The translations under genes were made by a program, and so were the position numbers. This document shows positions 54,302 through 62,819 of a DNA stretch of 64,000 nucleotides, in pieces. Positions within the stretch are counted from its first letter, which is position 1, and each line of letters begins with the position of its first letter. The DNA lies in the NCBI RefSeq assembly GCF_017795745.1, contig NZ_CP059067.1:1302001-1366000 (forward strand), read 5' to 3'. The notes beneath the pieces were generated by a model. It searched no databases, was not told the origin of the DNA, and was given only the letters and a program-made list of their open reading frames with translations. Source of the stretch: Rhizobacter sp. AJA081-3. Its GTDB lineage: Bacteria > Pseudomonadota > Gammaproteobacteria > Burkholderiales > Burkholderiaceae_C.

Positions 54302-54531
54302 GAACGGATCTTGGTGGTCACTGCGGACCTTTTCTCCCTGGCTCGATTCTGGCGCAGGCGGAAGGCTTCGATCCTCACAGCCCGCTCAAGTTCGTGCGCA
54401 GTGCGACATGCGCACCCCCCCGATTCCCGGAGGGTGACGCGAGCGCAGGCCGCTGGCGGCGCTCGCAGCGGGCAGGAGTCGGCCGACAGGCGACTGGGTT
54501 ATCGTTCGCGCTGCTTCCCGATCCCGCCGCC

Positions 54532-55329
54532 ATGCTCGTTCATCCCCAATTCAGCCCCATCGCCCTGCAACTCGGGCCTGTGGCGATCCATTGGTACGGC
54601 ATCACCTACCTGGTGGCGTTCGGCCTGTTCTTGTGGCTGGCCGGGCGGCGTGCCGCGATGCCTCAGTTCGCCAGCGTCGGCTGGACGCGCAAGGACGTCG
54701 AGGACCTGCTCTTCTACGGCGTGCTCGGCGTGGTGATTGGCGGGCGCCTGGGCTACGTGCTGTTCTACAAGCCGGGCTACTACGCGGCGCATCCGCTGGA
54801 GGTGTTCGCGGTCTGGAAGGGCGGCATGGCTTTCCACGGCGGGCTGCTCGGCGTGATCGCCGCGATGGCGCTGTTCGCGCGGCTCAAGCAGCGGCCCTTC
54901 CTGCAGGTGATGGACCTGATCGCGCCCTGCGTGCCCACCGGCCTCGCCTCGGGGCGCGTCGGCAACTTCATCAACGGCGAGTTGTGGGGACGCGAGGCCG
55001 AGGCGTCGCTGCCCTGGGCGATGGCCTTTCCGCAATCGGGCGGCATGATCCCGCGCCACCCGTCGCCGCTGTACCAGTTCCTGCTCGAGGGCCTGCTGTT
55101 GTTCGTGATCCTGTGGCTTTACGCGCGCAAGCCGCGCGGGCCGGGGCAGGTGTCCGGGCTGTTCCTCGTTGGCTACGGTCTGTTCCGCTTCATCGCCGAG
55201 TTCTTCCGTGAACCCGATGCCTTCCTTGGCCTGCTGGCGCTGAACATGAGCATGGGTCAGTGGCTGTGCGTGCCGATGGTGGTGGCGGGTGCGCTCCTGT
55301 GGGCGCGCGGGGCCAGGCAGGGAGCCTGA
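54532..55329 (+). CDS. lgt: Prolipoprotein diacylglyceryl transferase
   Basis: A 265-residue inner-membrane enzyme that transfers diacylglycerol to the lipobox cysteine of prolipoproteins. There are seven membrane helices, with the conserved FHGGLLG region and the signature [14 protein letters not shown] near residues 145-158. The start at 54532 ([10 protein letters not shown]) is the normal Lgt N terminus; the frame is open further upstream without homology. One base separates its stop from the dnaQ start. Confidence 0.95.
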   Translation: MLVHPQFSPIALQLGPVAIHWYGITYLVAFGLFLWLAGRRAAMPQFASVGWTRKDVEDLLFYGVLGVVIGGRLGYVLFYKPGYYAAHPLEVFAVWKGGMAFHGGLLGVIAAMALFARLKQRPFLQVMDLIAPCVPTGLASGRVGNFINGELWGREAEASLPWAMAFPQSGGMIPRHPSPLYQFLLEGLLLFVILWLYARKPRGPGQVSGLFLVGYGLFRFIAEFFREPDAFLGLLALNMSMGQWLCVPMVVAGALLWARGARQGA

Positions 55330-55330
55330 G

Positions 55331-56044
55331 ATGCGACAGATCTTCCTCGACACCGAGACCACCGGCCTGAATGCCGAATCGGGTGACCGCGTCATCGAGA
55401 TAGGCTGCGTGGAGATGCTCAATCGCCGCCTGTCGGGGCGCAACCTGCACTTCTACCTGAACCCGGAGCGGCCCAGCCACGAGGACGCGGTCAAGGTGCA
55501 CGGCCTGACCGACGAGTTCCTCGCCGACAAGCCGCTGTTCGCGGCGGTGGCGGACGAACTCATGGCATACCTCGCCGGCGCCGAGATCCTCATCCACAAC
55601 GCGGCCTTCGACATTGGCTTCCTCAACGCTGAGCTGCGCCGGCTCGGCCGGCCGGCGTTCGAGACGCAGGTGGGGGGCATCACCGACACGCTGCTGATGG
55701 CACGCGAGATGTTCCCCGGCAAGTCGAATTCGCTCGATGCGCTGTGCAAGCGGCTCGAAGTCGACAATGCGAGCCGCAGCCTGCACGGCGCGCTGCTCGA
55801 TGCCGGGCTGCTGGCCGAGGTCTACATCCGCATGACGCGCGGGCAGGATTCGCTGGTCATCGACGAGGTCGAGGCATCCGGCACCGAACTGTCGCTGGAG
55901 GCGATCGACCTGTCGCGCTTCGAGCTCAAGGTGATCGCCGCCGATGTCGACGAGGCGGCGGCCCATGCGGCGCTGATCGCTGAGCTCGACAAGTCCAGTG
56001 GCGGCAAGGTGGTCTGGAGGGCGCCGGAGCCGGCTGTGGCATAA
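55331..56044 (+). CDS. dnaQ: DNA polymerase III epsilon subunit (proofreading exonuclease)
   Basis: A 237-residue DEDD 3'-5' exonuclease. Exo I is FLDTETTG at residues 5-12, Exo II is in HNAAFDIGF, and Exo III carries the HGALLDA histidine and aspartate. The length fits betaproteobacterial DnaQ. It follows lgt directly with GGAG upstream. The end of the gene overlaps the probable -10 box of the tRNA-Val gene that follows. Confidence 0.95.
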   Translation: MRQIFLDTETTGLNAESGDRVIEIGCVEMLNRRLSGRNLHFYLNPERPSHEDAVKVHGLTDEFLADKPLFAAVADELMAYLAGAEILIHNAAFDIGFLNAELRRLGRPAFETQVGGITDTLLMAREMFPGKSNSLDALCKRLEVDNASRSLHGALLDAGLLAEVYIRMTRGQDSLVIDEVEASGTELSLEAIDLSRFELKVIAADVDEAAAHAALIAELDKSSGGKVVWRAPEPAVA

Positions 56045-56045
56045 T
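56040..56045 (+). promoter_or_regulatory. Probable -10 box of tRNA-Val
   Basis: CATAAT lies 21 bases before the mature tRNA 5' end and overlaps the dnaQ stop codon. The -35 region is poor (TCTGGA near 56013). Confidence 0.4.
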
Positions 56046-56066
56046 CCAAGGCTCTGCGGATCGCGA

Positions 56067-56141
56067 GGGCGGCTAGCTCAGGGGTAGAGCATCGCATTCA
56101 CACTGCGGGGGTCGGGGGTTCGAAACCCTCGCCGCCCACCA
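56067..56141 (+). tRNA. tRNA-Val (anticodon CAC)
   Basis: A 75-base tRNA including encoded CCA. The acceptor arms GGGCGGC / GCCGCCC pair fully with A as discriminator. The D arm is GCTC-AGGGGTA-GAGC. The anticodon stem TCGCA/TGCGG encloses TTCACAC with the anticodon CAC at 56099-56101. The variable loop has 5 bases, and the T arm GGGGG-TTCGAAA-CCCTC has one G-T pair. It reads GTG codons. Confidence 0.95.
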
Positions 56142-56164
56142 ACGATCCAGCAAGCACAACGTTC

Positions 56165-56196
56165 ACGGCCGGGCACCCACCCGGCCGTTTGCTTTT
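56165..56196 (+). terminator. Rho-independent terminator after tRNA-Val
   Basis: ACGGCCGGG / CCCGGCCGT, a perfect 9-base stem with loop CACCCA, is followed by TTGCTTTT. It lies 23 bases after the tRNA CCA end. Confidence 0.88.
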
Positions 56197-56224
56197 GCGC
56201 AGGTGAGCAGGGAGAAGGGCCGCG

Positions 56225-57355
56225 ATGGACAGTGTCGATGCGGTGGTGATCGGAGCCGGCGTGGTCGGCCTGGCGGTGGGGCGCGCGCTCGCGCGCACTG
56301 GCCTCGAGACCATCGTGCTCGAACGCGGCAGTGCCATCGGCACGGGCACCAGCTCGCGCAACAGCGAAGTCATCCACGCGGGCATCTACTACCCGGCCGG
56401 GTCCCTGAAGGCGCGGCTGTGCGTGCAGGGCCGCCGCATGCTCTATGCCTTCTGCGAGTCGCACGGCGTGTCGCACCGGCGCTGCGGCAAGCTGGTGGTG
56501 GCCACTTCGGCCGGGCAGCATGGCGCGCTGCGGGCTACGCAGGAGAAGGCGGCGGCCAACGGCGTCGAACTGAGCTGGCTCGATGCGGACGCGGCACGCG
56601 CGCTCGAGCCGGCGCTGAATTGCACCGCGGCGCTGCTCTCGCCGGACACCGGCATCGTCGACAGCCATGGACTGATGCTCGCGCTGCAGGGCGATCTGGA
56701 ACGGTATGGCGGCGCACTCGCGCTGCAGTCGCCGGTGCTGGGCGTGCAGTGCGGCACCGATGCGCATGTGGTCGAGGTCGGCGGCGAGATGCCGATGGCG
56801 CTGTCGACCCGGATCGTCGTCAACGCCGCCGGACTGTGGGCGCCGGGGCTCGCGGCAGTCGAACGCGGCTTGCCCGACGCACAGCGGCCACAGGCCTTTC
56901 ACGCCAAGGGCAACTACTTCTCGCTGGCCGGCCGCGCGCCGTTCGGCCACCTCATCTACCCGGTGCCCGAGCAGGCGGGGCTGGGCGTGCACCTCACGCT
57001 GGATCTCGCCGGCCAGGCCCGCTTCGGCCCCGACGTGCAGTGGCTCGAACCCGGCGATCCCGACACTATCGACTACCGCGTTGATCCGGCGCGTGCCGAA
57101 GGCTTCTATGCCGAGATCCGCCGCTACTGGCCAGGCCTGCGCGACGGCGCATTGCAGCCGGCCTACAGCGGCGTGCGGCCCAAGCTGCACGGGCCTGGCG
57201 AGCCGGCCGGCGACTTTGTGCTGCAGGGGCCCGCGGAGCACGGCCTCGCTGGCCTGATGAACCTGTTCGGCATCGAGTCGCCCGGTCTCACCGCCAGCCT
57301 CGCGCTGGCCAACGAGGCGCTTCACCGGCTCGGGTTCGAGGCTTCAGCCGACTGA
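56225..57355 (+). CDS. FAD-dependent oxidoreductase, L-2-hydroxyglutarate dehydrogenase-like
   Basis: A 376-residue flavoprotein of the DAO/LhgO family. The dinucleotide motif [12 protein letters not shown] is at residues 8-19, the [16 protein letters not shown] signature at about 41-56 is typical of L-2-hydroxyglutarate oxidases, and the C-terminal segment has YSGVRPKL and [11 protein letters not shown]. It probably oxidises L-2-hydroxyglutarate or a related 2-hydroxy acid at the membrane. It starts 29 bases after the tRNA terminator and converges with bpt, the two genes overlapping by 12 bases. Confidence 0.87.
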   Translation: MDSVDAVVIGAGVVGLAVGRALARTGLETIVLERGSAIGTGTSSRNSEVIHAGIYYPAGSLKARLCVQGRRMLYAFCESHGVSHRRCGKLVVATSAGQHGALRATQEKAAANGVELSWLDADAARALEPALNCTAALLSPDTGIVDSHGLMLALQGDLERYGGALALQSPVLGVQCGTDAHVVEVGGEMPMALSTRIVVNAAGLWAPGLAAVERGLPDAQRPQAFHAKGNYFSLAGRAPFGHLIYPVPEQAGLGVHLTLDLAGQARFGPDVQWLEPGDPDTIDYRVDPARAEGFYAEIRRYWPGLRDGALQPAYSGVRPKLHGPGEPAGDFVLQGPAEHGLAGLMNLFGIESPGLTASLALANEALHRLGFEASAD

Positions 57356-58090
57356 GCCCGGCGGAGCCTGCCAGCGCCCGTCGAGCAGCAGTTCGTGCGG
57401 TCCGAACTGTGCCTTGTAGGCCATCTTGTCGCTCTGCGCGATCCAGTAGCCGAGGTAGACGTGCGGGAGCTTCAGCGAGCGTGTCTGCTCGATCTGCCAC
57501 ATCACGTTGTAGGTGCCGTAGCTGGCGCGCGCCTCGGGCTCGAAGAAGGTGTAGACCGCCGACAGCCCGTCGTTGAGGATGTCGAGGATGGAGACCATCT
57601 TCAGCGCGCCCAGGCCGTTCTCGGCCGGCTCGCGGAACTCCACCAGCCGCGAGTTGACGCGGCTTTGCAGCAGGAACTGCGTGTACTGGTCGATCGAATC
57701 GTGGTCCATGCCGCCGCCGCTGTGGCGGCCGGCCTGGTAGCGCAGGTAGAGCTGGTAGTGCTCGGGCACGAAGCAAAGGCGCAGCACGCGGGCCTGCAGG
57801 TGCTGGTGTGCCTTCCACGCACGGCGCTGGCTGCGCGTCGGCTCGAAGCTGGCCACCGGCACGCGCAGCGGCACGCAGGCGCGGCAGCCGTCGCAGTAGG
57901 GGCGGTAGGTGAACATGCCGCTGCGGCGAAAGCCGTTGGCGACGAGGCCGGAGTAGGCGTCGGCGTGGATCAGGTGGCTCGGCGTGGCGACCTGCGAGCG
58001 GGCCATGCGCCCGGCCACGTAGCTGCACGGGTACGGTGCGGTGGCATAGAACTGCAGCGAGGCGAGCGGTAGCTCTTTGGGATGCGTCAC
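57344..58090 (-). CDS. bpt: Aspartate/glutamate leucyltransferase (arginyltransferase family)
   Basis: A 248-residue N-end-rule enzyme that adds Leu to N-terminal Asp or Glu, marking proteins for ClpS-ClpAP. N-terminal cysteines are in YPCSY and in [14 protein letters not shown], and the C-terminal part has GYWI and MAYKA. The start is a GTG at 58090 that overlaps the aat stop (GTGA), so aat and bpt are coupled, as in many proteobacteria. The length fits the family (about 240-250). Confidence 0.92.
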   Translation of the reverse strand: MTHPKELPLASLQFYATAPYPCSYVAGRMARSQVATPSHLIHADAYSGLVANGFRRSGMFTYRPYCDGCRACVPLRVPVASFEPTRSQRRAWKAHQHLQARVLRLCFVPEHYQLYLRYQAGRHSGGGMDHDSIDQYTQFLLQSRVNSRLVEFREPAENGLGALKMVSILDILNDGLSAVYTFFEPEARASYGTYNVMWQIEQTRSLKLPHVYLGYWIAQSDKMAYKAQFGPHELLLDGRWQAPPGSVG

Positions 58091-58860
58091 GGGCCGGTGT
58101 CCTGCTCGGCGTCGGCGCCCCCGGCCGAGATACCGAGGTGGCGCCACAGCGACGGATCATAGGTCCATTCGCCGATCGGGGGCTCCCCCAGACCGCGGGT
58201 CAGGCGCTGCTCGAACTCCGCGCGCGGTAACTCGCGACCGCCCAGCGACGCGAGGTGGCCGGTGCGCTGCTGGCAGTCGATCATCGCCACTCCATGCTCG
58301 CGGCAGAAGCACACCAGTGCGGCCAGTGCGATCTTCGACGCGTCGGTGCGGTGCGAGAACATCGACTCGCCGAACACCATGCGGCCCAGGCTGACGCCGT
58401 ACAGCCCGCCGACCAGTTCGCCGCCCATCCAGGTCTCGACACTGTGCACCGTGCCGAGCTTGTGCCAAGCGACGTAGGCCTCGACCATCTCCGGCACGAT
58501 CCAGGTGCCGTCCTGGCCTTCGCGCGGCGTGCCGGCGCAGGCGGTGATGACCTGGCGGAACGCGCTGTCGATGCGCACTTCGTTGCCCGGTGTGTGGATG
58601 AACTTCGCGATCGTCTTGCGCAGCGAGCGCTTGAGGCGGAACTCATCGACCAGCAGCACCATGCGCGGGTCGGGCGACCACCACAGCACCGGCTGGCCCT
58701 CGCTGTACCAGGGGAACACGCCTTTGGAATAGGCCTCGCGCAGGCGCTGCGGCGTCAGCTCGCCGCCGGCGGCGAGCAGCCCCGGCGCCTCGGAGCCGGG
58801 CGGCAGCGCACGGCGCGTGTCGGGCAGCGCGTCTTCGGGGCCGCGCAGCCAGGGGATCAC
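58087..58860 (-). CDS. aat: Leucyl/phenylalanyl-tRNA--protein transferase
   Basis: A 257-residue N-end-rule enzyme that adds Leu or Phe to N-terminal Lys or Arg. The signature [20 protein letters not shown] is near residues 50-69 and the FGESMFS block near 170. Its stop overlaps the bpt start. It starts 27 bases after the stop of the upstream acyl-CoA dehydrogenase gene on the same strand, so read-through from that gene is possible. Confidence 0.95.
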   Translation of the reverse strand: MIPWLRGPEDALPDTRRALPPGSEAPGLLAAGGELTPQRLREAYSKGVFPWYSEGQPVLWWSPDPRMVLLVDEFRLKRSLRKTIAKFIHTPGNEVRIDSAFRQVITACAGTPREGQDGTWIVPEMVEAYVAWHKLGTVHSVETWMGGELVGGLYGVSLGRMVFGESMFSHRTDASKIALAALVCFCREHGVAMIDCQQRTGHLASLGGRELPRAEFEQRLTRGLGEPPIGEWTYDPSLWRHLGISAGGADAEQDTGP

Positions 58861-58887
58861 GCGCCGGCGTCCCGCATCAGCCCGGCC

Positions 58888-60075
58888 TCAGTTCGCGAAC
58901 GCCGGAATGCCGGTGATCGCGCGGCCGAGGATCAGCGCATGCACGTCGTGCGTGCCCTCGTAAGTGTTGACGACTTCCAGGTTGACGAGGTGGCGGGCCA
59001 CGCCGAACTCGTCGCTGATGCCGTTGCCGCCCATCATGTCGCGCGCCATTCGCGCGATGTCGAGCGCCTTGCCACAGCTGTTGCGCTTCATGATGGAGGT
59101 GACTTCGACGGAGGCGGTGCCTTCATCCTTCATGCGCCCGAGGCGCAGGCAGCCCTGCAGGCCCAGCGTGATCTCGGTCTCCATGTCGGCCAGCTTCTTC
59201 TGGATCAGTTGGTTGGCGGCGAGCGGCCGGCCGAACTGCTGGCGGTCGAGCACGTACTGGCGGGCGCGGGTGAAGCAGTCTTCCGCCGCGCCGAGCGCCC
59301 CCCAGGCGATGCCGTAGCGCGCGCTGTTCAGGCAGGTGAACGGGCCCTTCAGGCCGCGCACCTCGGGGAAGGCGTTCTCCTCGGGGCAGAACACGCGGTC
59401 CATGACGATCTCGCCGGTGATACTGGCGCGCAGGCCCACCTTGCCGTGCACTGCCGGCGCGCTCAGGCCCTTCCAGCCCTTCTCGAGCACGAAGCCGCGG
59501 ATCTGGCCACCGTCGTCCTTCGCCCAGACGACGAACACGTCGGCGATCGGGCTGTTGCTGATCCACATCTTCGAGCCGCTGAGCTCGAAGCCGCCATCGA
59601 CCTTGCGGGCACGCGTGATCATGCTGCCGGGGTCGGAGCCGTGGTTGGGCTCGGTCAGGCCGAAGCAGCCGATCCATTGGCCGGTGGCCAGCTTGGGCAG
59701 GTACTTTTGCTTCTGCGCCTCGGTGCCGAACTCGTTGATCGGCACCATCACCAGCGAGCTCTGCACGCTCATCATCGAGCGGTAGCCGGAGTCGACACGC
59801 TCCACCTCGCGCGCGATCAGGCCGTAGCAGACGTAGTTCAGGCCGGAGCCGCCGTAGGCTTCGGGAATGGTCGGCCCGAGCAGGCCGAGCTCTCCCATCT
59901 CGCGGAAGATCGCCGGGTCGGTCTTCTCGTGGCGGAAGGCCTCGAGCACGCGCGGCGCCAGGCGGCCCACGCAGTAGTCGCGCGCGGCGTCGCGCACGGC
60001 CCGTTCGTCTTCGGTGAGCTGCTGGTCGAGCAGCAGGGGGTCGTCCCACTGGAAAGCGGCGGCTTTGCTGGCCAT
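58888..60075 (-). CDS. gcdH: Glutaryl-CoA dehydrogenase-type acyl-CoA dehydrogenase
   Basis: A 395-residue FAD enzyme. Motifs are [15 protein letters not shown], an [15 protein letters not shown] segment typical of glutaryl-CoA dehydrogenase, and the catalytic Glu E373 in [19 protein letters not shown]. The enzyme converts glutaryl-CoA to crotonyl-CoA in lysine, tryptophan or aromatic acid breakdown. The start at 60075 has AAGGAG upstream. It is divergent from an acyl-CoA ligase gene with 94 bases between starts. The acyl specificity is judged from pattern only. Confidence 0.88.
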   Translation of the reverse strand: MASKAAAFQWDDPLLLDQQLTEDERAVRDAARDYCVGRLAPRVLEAFRHEKTDPAIFREMGELGLLGPTIPEAYGGSGLNYVCYGLIAREVERVDSGYRSMMSVQSSLVMVPINEFGTEAQKQKYLPKLATGQWIGCFGLTEPNHGSDPGSMITRARKVDGGFELSGSKMWISNSPIADVFVVWAKDDGGQIRGFVLEKGWKGLSAPAVHGKVGLRASITGEIVMDRVFCPEENAFPEVRGLKGPFTCLNSARYGIAWGALGAAEDCFTRARQYVLDRQQFGRPLAANQLIQKKLADMETEITLGLQGCLRLGRMKDEGTASVEVTSIMKRNSCGKALDIARMARDMMGGNGISDEFGVARHLVNLEVVNTYEGTHDVHALILGRAITGIPAFAN

Positions 60076-60169
60076 GATCACACTCCTTCGCGTGGCGTCG
60101 AGTATGGCAGCGCGGGCGTGTCGCCCCGGTGCCAGGCGGCGCATGCGCAGCATGGTATACGCAGCGTCC

Positions 60170-61729
60170 ATGAACCACGAGACTGGCCCCGGCATCGCCG
60201 ATCGCCCCTTCGCCACCATCGCCGAGTGCATCCGCCGGCACGCGCGCGATCGACCTGGCGCGCCGGCGCTGTCGGACGCCGACGAGTCGCTCGACTACGC
60301 GGCGCTCGACGCTCGAATGGACCGCGTCGCAGCAGCCTTGCAGCGCGAAGGCATCGCGCCAGGCGACACGATCGCGCTGTGCGGCGCAGCGTCGGTGGAA
60401 CAGGCGGTGGTGTTTCTCGGCGCGCTGCGCGCCGGCGTGGTGGTGGCGCCGCTCGCGCCGGGCAGCACGCCGGCCAGCCTGGCGCGCATGCTCGCCGACG
60501 CACAGGCGCGGCGCCTTTTCGTTGATGCCGGCACGGCGGGCGACTTCGCAGGCAGCGCGGTGCCGATCACGGGGCTCGACAACGGCTTCGAAGCCTGGCT
60601 AGCGCCGCCAGGGGCCACGCCGCAGCCGGTGACGATGGTCCCGGAGTCGCCCTTCAACATCATCTACTCGTCGGGCACCACCGGCGAGCCCAAGGGCATC
60701 GTGCAGCCGCATGGCATGCGCTGGGCCCACGTGCGCCGCGGGCTGCCCTACGGCTACGGGCCCGGCGCGGTCACGCTGCTGGCCACGCCGCTGTACTCGA
60801 ACACCACGCTGGTGGTGTTCTTCCCGTCGCTCGCGTTCGGCGGCAGCGTGGTGCTGATGCGCAAGTTCGACACCCTCGGCTACCTGCGACTGGCCGAACG
60901 CGTGCGCGCCACCCACACGATGCTGGTGCCTGTGCAGTACCAGCGGCTGATGGCGCACGCGGACTTCGGCCGCTTCGACCTGTCGTCGTTCCGCATGAAG
61001 TTCAGTACCAGCGCGCCGTTCTCCGCCGCGCTGAAGGCCGATGTGCTGGCGCGCTGGCCCGGCGGGCTGGTCGAGTTCTACGGCATGACCGAAGGCGGCG
61101 GCACCTGCCTGCTCGAGGCGCACCTGCACCCCGACAAGCTGCACACCGTCGGCCGGCCCGCGCCCGGCACCGACATGCGCCTGATCGACGAGGCCGGCCA
61201 TGAACTGCCCGCCGGCGCGGCCGACGCAACGGGCGAGGTCGTCGGCCACTCGCCCGGAATGATGGTGGGCTACCGCGGCCGGCCCGAGGCGACACGCGAG
61301 GCCGAGTGGTTCGACGCCGCCGGCAAGCGCTTCATCCGCACCGGCGACATCGGCCGTTTCGACTCCGACGGCTTCCTGATCCTGATGGACCGCCGCAAGG
61401 ACATGATCATCTCCGGCGGCTTCAACATCTACCCGAGCGACCTTGAAGCGCAGTTGGGCGAGCACCCGGCGGTGGCGGAGGTGGCGGTGGTGGGCGTGCC
61501 GTCGGAGCAGTGGGGCGAGACGCCGGTGGCCTTCGTGGTGCGCCGGGCCGGGCACGACGCCGCGGCAGACGACTTGCGCGAGTGGCTGAATCAGCGTGTG
61601 GGCAAGACGCAGCGCCTGGCGGCCGTACACCTCGTCGATGAACTTCCGCGCAGCGCCATCGGCAAGGTGCTCAAGCGCGAGCTTCGCGATCGCCACGCGT
61701 TGTACAGTGTCGCCAACACCGATCGCTGA
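60170..61729 (+). CDS. AMP-dependent acyl-CoA synthetase/ligase
   Basis: A 519-residue class I adenylate-forming enzyme. [11 protein letters not shown] is at residues 166-176, then YGMTEGGG near 304, [12 protein letters not shown] with [15 protein letters not shown] near 390-420, and the [11 protein letters not shown] end with the catalytic lysine. It makes a CoA thioester of an unidentified acid. It is divergent from the glutaryl-CoA-type dehydrogenase. No strong ribosome binding site is seen before the ATG at 60170. The last 29 bases of the gene contain one of the two TGT-N12-ACA sites in front of bchI. Confidence 0.87.
   Translation: MNHETGPGIADRPFATIAECIRRHARDRPGAPALSDADESLDYAALDARMDRVAAALQREGIAPGDTIALCGAASVEQAVVFLGALRAGVVVAPLAPGSTPASLARMLADAQARRLFVDAGTAGDFAGSAVPITGLDNGFEAWLAPPGATPQPVTMVPESPFNIIYSSGTTGEPKGIVQPHGMRWAHVRRGLPYGYGPGAVTLLATPLYSNTTLVVFFPSLAFGGSVVLMRKFDTLGYLRLAERVRATHTMLVPVQYQRLMAHADFGRFDLSSFRMKFSTSAPFSAALKADVLARWPGGLVEFYGMTEGGGTCLLEAHLHPDKLHTVGRPAPGTDMRLIDEAGHELPAGAADATGEVVGHSPGMMVGYRGRPEATREAEWFDAAGKRFIRTGDIGRFDSDGFLILMDRRKDMIISGGFNIYPSDLEAQLGEHPAVAEVAVVGVPSEQWGETPVAFVVRRAGHDAAADDLREWLNQRVGKTQRLAAVHLVDELPRSAIGKVLKRELRDRHALYSVANTDR
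61701..61718. promoter_or_regulatory. PpsR/CrtJ-type site 1 (TGT-N12-ACA)
   Basis: TGTACAGTGTCGCCAACA fits the TGT-N12-ACA consensus for the aerobic photosynthesis repressor PpsR (CrtJ). It lies 49 bases upstream of the bchI start, inside the 3' end of the ligase gene. The inner bases are not symmetric. Confidence 0.55.
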
Positions 61730-61733
61730 ATTC

Positions 61734-61751
61734 TGTCAGCGGTCCATGACA
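61734..61751. promoter_or_regulatory. PpsR/CrtJ-type site 2 (TGTC-N10-GACA)
   Basis: TGTCAGCGGTCCATGACA matches the extended palindromic form TGTC-N10-GACA. It lies 16 bases before the bchI start codon and 33 bases (centre to centre) from site 1, about three helical turns. A pair of sites is the usual arrangement for cooperative PpsR binding. Confidence 0.7.
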
Positions 61752-61767
61752 AGCTCCTGGAGAGGCA

Positions 61768-62787
61768 ATGGCCTGGACGTTCCCGTTTTCCGCCCTGGTC
61801 GGTCAGGACGAGATGAAGCTCGCCATCCTGATCGCCGCGATCGACCCGAGCGTCGGCGGCGTGCTGGTGTTCGGCGACCGCGGCACCGGCAAGTCCACCG
61901 CCGTGCGTGCGCTGGCCGCGCTGTTGCCGAAGATGCATGCAGTGGTCGGCTGCGCCTACCAGTGCGATCCGGCCACGCCCTGCGGCGATTGCCAGGCGCG
62001 CAGAGCCGGCGGCGCGGCGCTGAAGTCGCATCGTGTGTCCGTACCGGTGGTCGACCTGCCGCTGGGCGCCACCGAAGACCGCGTGGTCGGCGCGCTCGAT
62101 CTCGAGAAGGCGCTGGCACAGGGCGTGAAGGCCTTCGAACCGGGCCTGCTGGCGCGCGCCAACCGCGGCTTTCTCTACATCGACGAGGTCAACCTGCTCG
62201 AGGATCACCTGGTCGACCTGCTGATCGACGTGGCCGCCTCGGGCGAGAACGTGGTCGAGCGCGAGGGCCTGAGCGTGCGCCACCCGGCGCGCTTCGTGCT
62301 GGTGGGCAGCGGCAACCCCGAAGAGGGCGAGCTGCGTCCGCAGCTGCTCGACCGCTTCGGCCTGTCGGTCGAGGTGCGCACGCCGACCGAACTCGCCATG
62401 CGCGTAGAGGTGGTGCGCCGCCGCGACCGTTTCGAGCGCGACCCCGAGGCCTTCGTCGCACAGTGGCAGAAGGACGAAGAGAAGCTGCGCCGGCGCATCG
62501 TCAAGGCGCGCGAGCGCGTGGCGACCATCGATGCCGGCGACGCCGCGCTCGAATCGGCGGCGCGGCTGTGCATGGCGGTCGGCACCGACGGCCTGCGCGG
62601 CGAGCTCACGCTGATCCGCGCGGCGCGCGCGCTGGCCGCCTTCGAGGGCGACGACAAGGTCACCGACGCGCACCTGCGCCGCATCGCCACGCCGGCGCTG
62701 CGCCACCGCCTGCGCCGCGACCCGCTCGACGAAGCCGGCTCGACGGTGCGTGTGGAGCGCGCGCTGGCCGAGCACTTCGGCGCCTGA
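61768..62787 (+). CDS. bchI: Magnesium chelatase ATPase subunit I
   Basis: A 339-residue AAA+ ATPase that drives magnesium insertion into protoporphyrin IX with BchD and BchH in bacteriochlorophyll synthesis. Walker A GDRGTGKS is at residues 36-43, Walker B is FLYIDEVNLLEDH, and sensor 1 is VGSGNPEEGELRPQLLDRFG. A cysteine-rich insert (C62, C66, C72, C75) is typical of BchI. GGAGAGG precedes the ATG. Two TGT-N12-ACA sites upstream suggest oxygen control by PpsR. bchD follows after 32 bases. Confidence 0.95.
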   Translation: MAWTFPFSALVGQDEMKLAILIAAIDPSVGGVLVFGDRGTGKSTAVRALAALLPKMHAVVGCAYQCDPATPCGDCQARRAGGAALKSHRVSVPVVDLPLGATEDRVVGALDLEKALAQGVKAFEPGLLARANRGFLYIDEVNLLEDHLVDLLIDVAASGENVVEREGLSVRHPARFVLVGSGNPEEGELRPQLLDRFGLSVEVRTPTELAMRVEVVRRRDRFERDPEAFVAQWQKDEEKLRRRIVKARERVATIDAGDAALESAARLCMAVGTDGLRGELTLIRAARALAAFEGDDKVTDAHLRRIATPALRHRLRRDPLDEAGSTVRVERALAEHFGA

Positions 62788-62819
62788 GCTTGCGGCGCTG
62801 ACTCCGGCATGACCCGCGC

